From: Ruminococcaceae bacterium UBA1036
Lineage (GTDB): Bacteria > Bacillota > Clostridia > Oscillospirales > Acutalibacteraceae
Assembly (NCBI GenBank): GCA_002316805.1
Contig: DCEF01000011.1
Location: 5,953-69,952 of the forward strand
DNA length: 64,000 nt
Direction: 5' to 3'
Both the position numbers and the translations under genes were made by a program. Of this stretch, positions 62,719 to 64,000 are shown one piece after another; the stretch's first letter is position 1; the number at the start of each line of letters is the position of its first letter. Below the pieces are notes generated by a model, which made no database searches, had not been told where the DNA came from, and was given only the letters and a program-made list of their open reading frames with translations.

Positions 62719-63798
62719 ATGAAAGGCTTTGGAATTTCTTTGTATCTTAGCACCGGCCTAAACCGCAATGCGGAAATTATAAAAAAAGCACACCGCGCCC
62801 ATATGAAGTATGCCTTCACTTCTCTGCAGATTGCTGAAGAAAATACGAAAAATGAGAAGGAACAAATCAGCAGCCTTTTGGGTCTTTGCAAGGAATTCGG
62901 TATTTCCCTGATTGCGGACGTCAGCCCGTATACGCTGAAAAAAATGGGATGCAGCAGTTTCAAAGATCTGAAAAAGACGGCAATTTCTTATCTCAGAGTG
63001 GACTATGGTTTTTCATGCGAGGAACTGGTAGAGCTTTCACATGATTTTCACCTGGTATTTAACGCCAGTACGCTCAAAGACGATGAAATTGCCGAACTGC
63101 AAAGACTGCATGCCGATTTTACGAAATTCAGCGCATGCCACAACTTTTATCCTAAGTCGCTGACCGGGTTATCAGCCGAGCGGGTGGAAAAAATCAATGA
63201 GCGTATACACAGTCTTGGAATGAAAACGATGGCGTTTGTAGCAGGGGACAAATCGTTGAGGGGGCCTTTGCATCAAGGCCTCCCAACTCTTGAAAAACAG
63301 CGTAACAGCCATGTGCTGCTAAATATGCTTCAGTTATTTCAGGAGTGTGACACAGACATTTGCCTCGTGGGAGATATCGACGTAAGCGACACAGTTTACC
63401 GGCAGATTCAAGAGCTTGCAGAAGGATATATCAGTCTGCAGGCCGAAATCAAGCCGGAATATCGTTTCCTTGCCGAGATAATCCACCACGACCGTCCGGA
63501 TTCCAGCGATTATGTGATACGGTCTCAGGAATCAAGAAAATATGTTTCAGAAGGTAGAACATTTCCCACCGAACAATGCGGACCGAGAAACATGGGAAGC
63601 ATTTTTATAGCAAATACGGACTATTTAAGATATGCTGGGGAACTTGAAATTGCACGGCAAAATCTACCGCCGGAAGCCAAAGTAAATTGTGCAGGCGCCG
63701 TAACTCCCGAATTTTTACCGTATCTTCACTATATTCGGGATGGAATGGGATTTCGGTTTGTTTTGCCTCCTTCCCCAATCTTCCCGAAAATTAAATGA
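62719..63798 (+). CDS. mupG: 6-phospho-N-acetylmuramidase (MupG, DUF871)
   Basis: Splits MurNAc-6-P-GlcNAc after PTS uptake in Staphylococcus; here placed with murP and murQ. 359 residues from the ATG at 62719 (TGGAG eight bases upstream). N-terminal TIM barrel (GFGISLYLSTGL, AFTSLQIAEEN, LIADVSPYTLKKMG, FSACHNFYPKSLTGLS with its Asp/Glu context) and C-terminal cyclophilin-like domain (YISLQAEIKPEYRFLAEIIHHDRPDS, SRKYVSEG). It supports import of the disaccharide rather than MurNAc alone. Confidence 0.9.
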   Translation: MKGFGISLYLSTGLNRNAEIIKKAHRAHMKYAFTSLQIAEENTKNEKEQISSLLGLCKEFGISLIADVSPYTLKKMGCSSFKDLKKTAISYLRVDYGFSCEELVELSHDFHLVFNASTLKDDEIAELQRLHADFTKFSACHNFYPKSLTGLSAERVEKINERIHSLGMKTMAFVAGDKSLRGPLHQGLPTLEKQRNSHVLLNMLQLFQECDTDICLVGDIDVSDTVYRQIQELAEGYISLQAEIKPEYRFLAEIIHHDRPDSSDYVIRSQESRKYVSEGRTFPTEQCGPRNMGSIFIANTDYLRYAGELEIARQNLPPEAKVNCAGAVTPEFLPYLHYIRDGMGFRFVLPPSPIFPKIK

Positions 63799-63840
63799 AA
63801 AGTCTGGACAGTTTCATTGTCCGGGCATAAATGCGAGAAT

Positions 63841-63877
63841 ATTTGATGAAAGCTTTCATTTGATGAAAGCTTTCATT
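63841..63877 (+). repeat. Tandem 17-base duplication
   Basis: Two exact copies of ATTTGATGAAAGCTTTC (63841-63857, 63858-63874) followed by ATT. Each holds the 12-base palindrome TGAAAGCTTTCA and an ATG; copy 1 reads MKAFI then stop, copy 2 opens the IlvD-like fragment. Confidence 0.85.
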
Positions 63878-64000
63878 GCCATCTGTGGCGACAGAAGCAG
63901 CCGGGTCGGGAATGGCTTGGAAGGCGACCATATTAAAATTGACATACCGGCGCGGAAGATCGAGCTTCTTGTAGGTGACGACGAAATCGGGCGCCGCCGT
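63863..64000 (+). pseudogene. Dihydroxy-acid dehydratase (IlvD/Edd) C-terminal fragment, runs off the window
   Basis: From the ATG at 63863 the frame reads MKAFIAICGD then GLEGDHIKIDIPARKIELLV and GDDEIGRRR. GDxIxIDIPxRKxxLxVxDxExxxRR is the conserved end of IlvD/Edd dehydratases, preceded in intact enzymes by more than 450 residues with the Fe-S cysteines. Nothing of that part is present and there is no ribosome site. The true end lies outside the window. Probably a decayed remnant. Confidence 0.45.

Noticed and set aside
1..64000. tRNA, rRNA, CRISPR arrays, insertion sequences, att sites
   Set aside because: None seen: no cloverleaf with CCA-type end, no spaced repeat array, no transposase or integrase frame.

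Overview
The window reads as a chromosome segment of a low-to-mid GC Firmicute, most likely a Clostridia/Oscillospiraceae-type anaerobe. The signs are strong GGAGG-type ribosome binding sites with frequent TTG/GTG starts, SigA-type promoters (TTGACA-N16/17-TATAAT), the darA-holB-ricT-trmN-rsmI gene order known from Bacillus/Clostridium, a 2[4Fe-4S] ferredoxin, LCP, CsbB/YfhO and CinA/ThiI/NifS-type genes. Taxonomy is inference; no rRNA or tRNA gene was seen.

Layout. 1-0.7 kb: 3' part of coaX. 1-4.2 kb: a minus-strand exopolysaccharide O-acetylation type operon (MBOAT + SGNH hydrolase) followed by a lipoprotein. 4.5-9.8 kb: a four-gene restriction-modification-like operon (small basic protein, two unequal N6-methyltransferase-type proteins, GIY-YIG/SF2-helicase fusion) behind one clear promoter. 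9.8-14 kb: LacI regulator, murI, a VanH-like D-2-hydroxyacid dehydrogenase and an MscS channel. 14.1-19.1 kb: a bacteriocin/immunity-like ABC locus (three different permeases, one ATPase, two membrane-anchored extracytoplasmic proteins) led by a broken secreted-peptide gene. 19.2-26.4 kb: housekeeping block (rsmI, trmN, ferredoxin, ricT, holB, darA, Orn/Lys/Arg decarboxylase, LCP, HD nucleotidase). 26.6-30 kb: YfhO and CsbB-like wall/LTA glycosylation genes. 30-34.1 kb: ECF S-component and an oligopeptide ABC transporter without its ATPases, preceded by a long, highly structured leader. 34.8-39 kb: cysteine desulfurase, thiI, cinA and an orphan CinA-like protein under a palindromic operator. 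39-40.6 kb: HtrA protease. 41.2-45.6 kb: LanFEG/CprABC-like antimicrobial-peptide resistance operon with its own two-component system and a direct-repeat operator. 45.8-47.8 kb: chemoreceptor. 48-57.8 kb: sugar ABC transporter (AraF/G/H-like), divergent LacI regulator with shared operators, a 1117-residue DUF5107-TPR protein and a mutarotase-like protein. 57.9-63.8 kb: MurNAc recycling (murQ, RpiR regulator, HAD phosphatase, divergent murP and mupG). The last 200 bases hold a degraded IlvD-like fragment.

How it fits together: much of the window concerns the cell envelope (MurI, VanH-like enzyme, LCP, CsbB/YfhO, O-acetylation, peptide-antibiotic resistance, MurNAc salvage). The strongest candidates for something undescribed are the methyltransferase-pair/GIY-YIG-helicase operon at 4.5-9.8 kb, the nested structured leader RNA at 34.36-34.66 kb, and the ABC locus with a dead secreted precursor at 14.1-19.1 kb.
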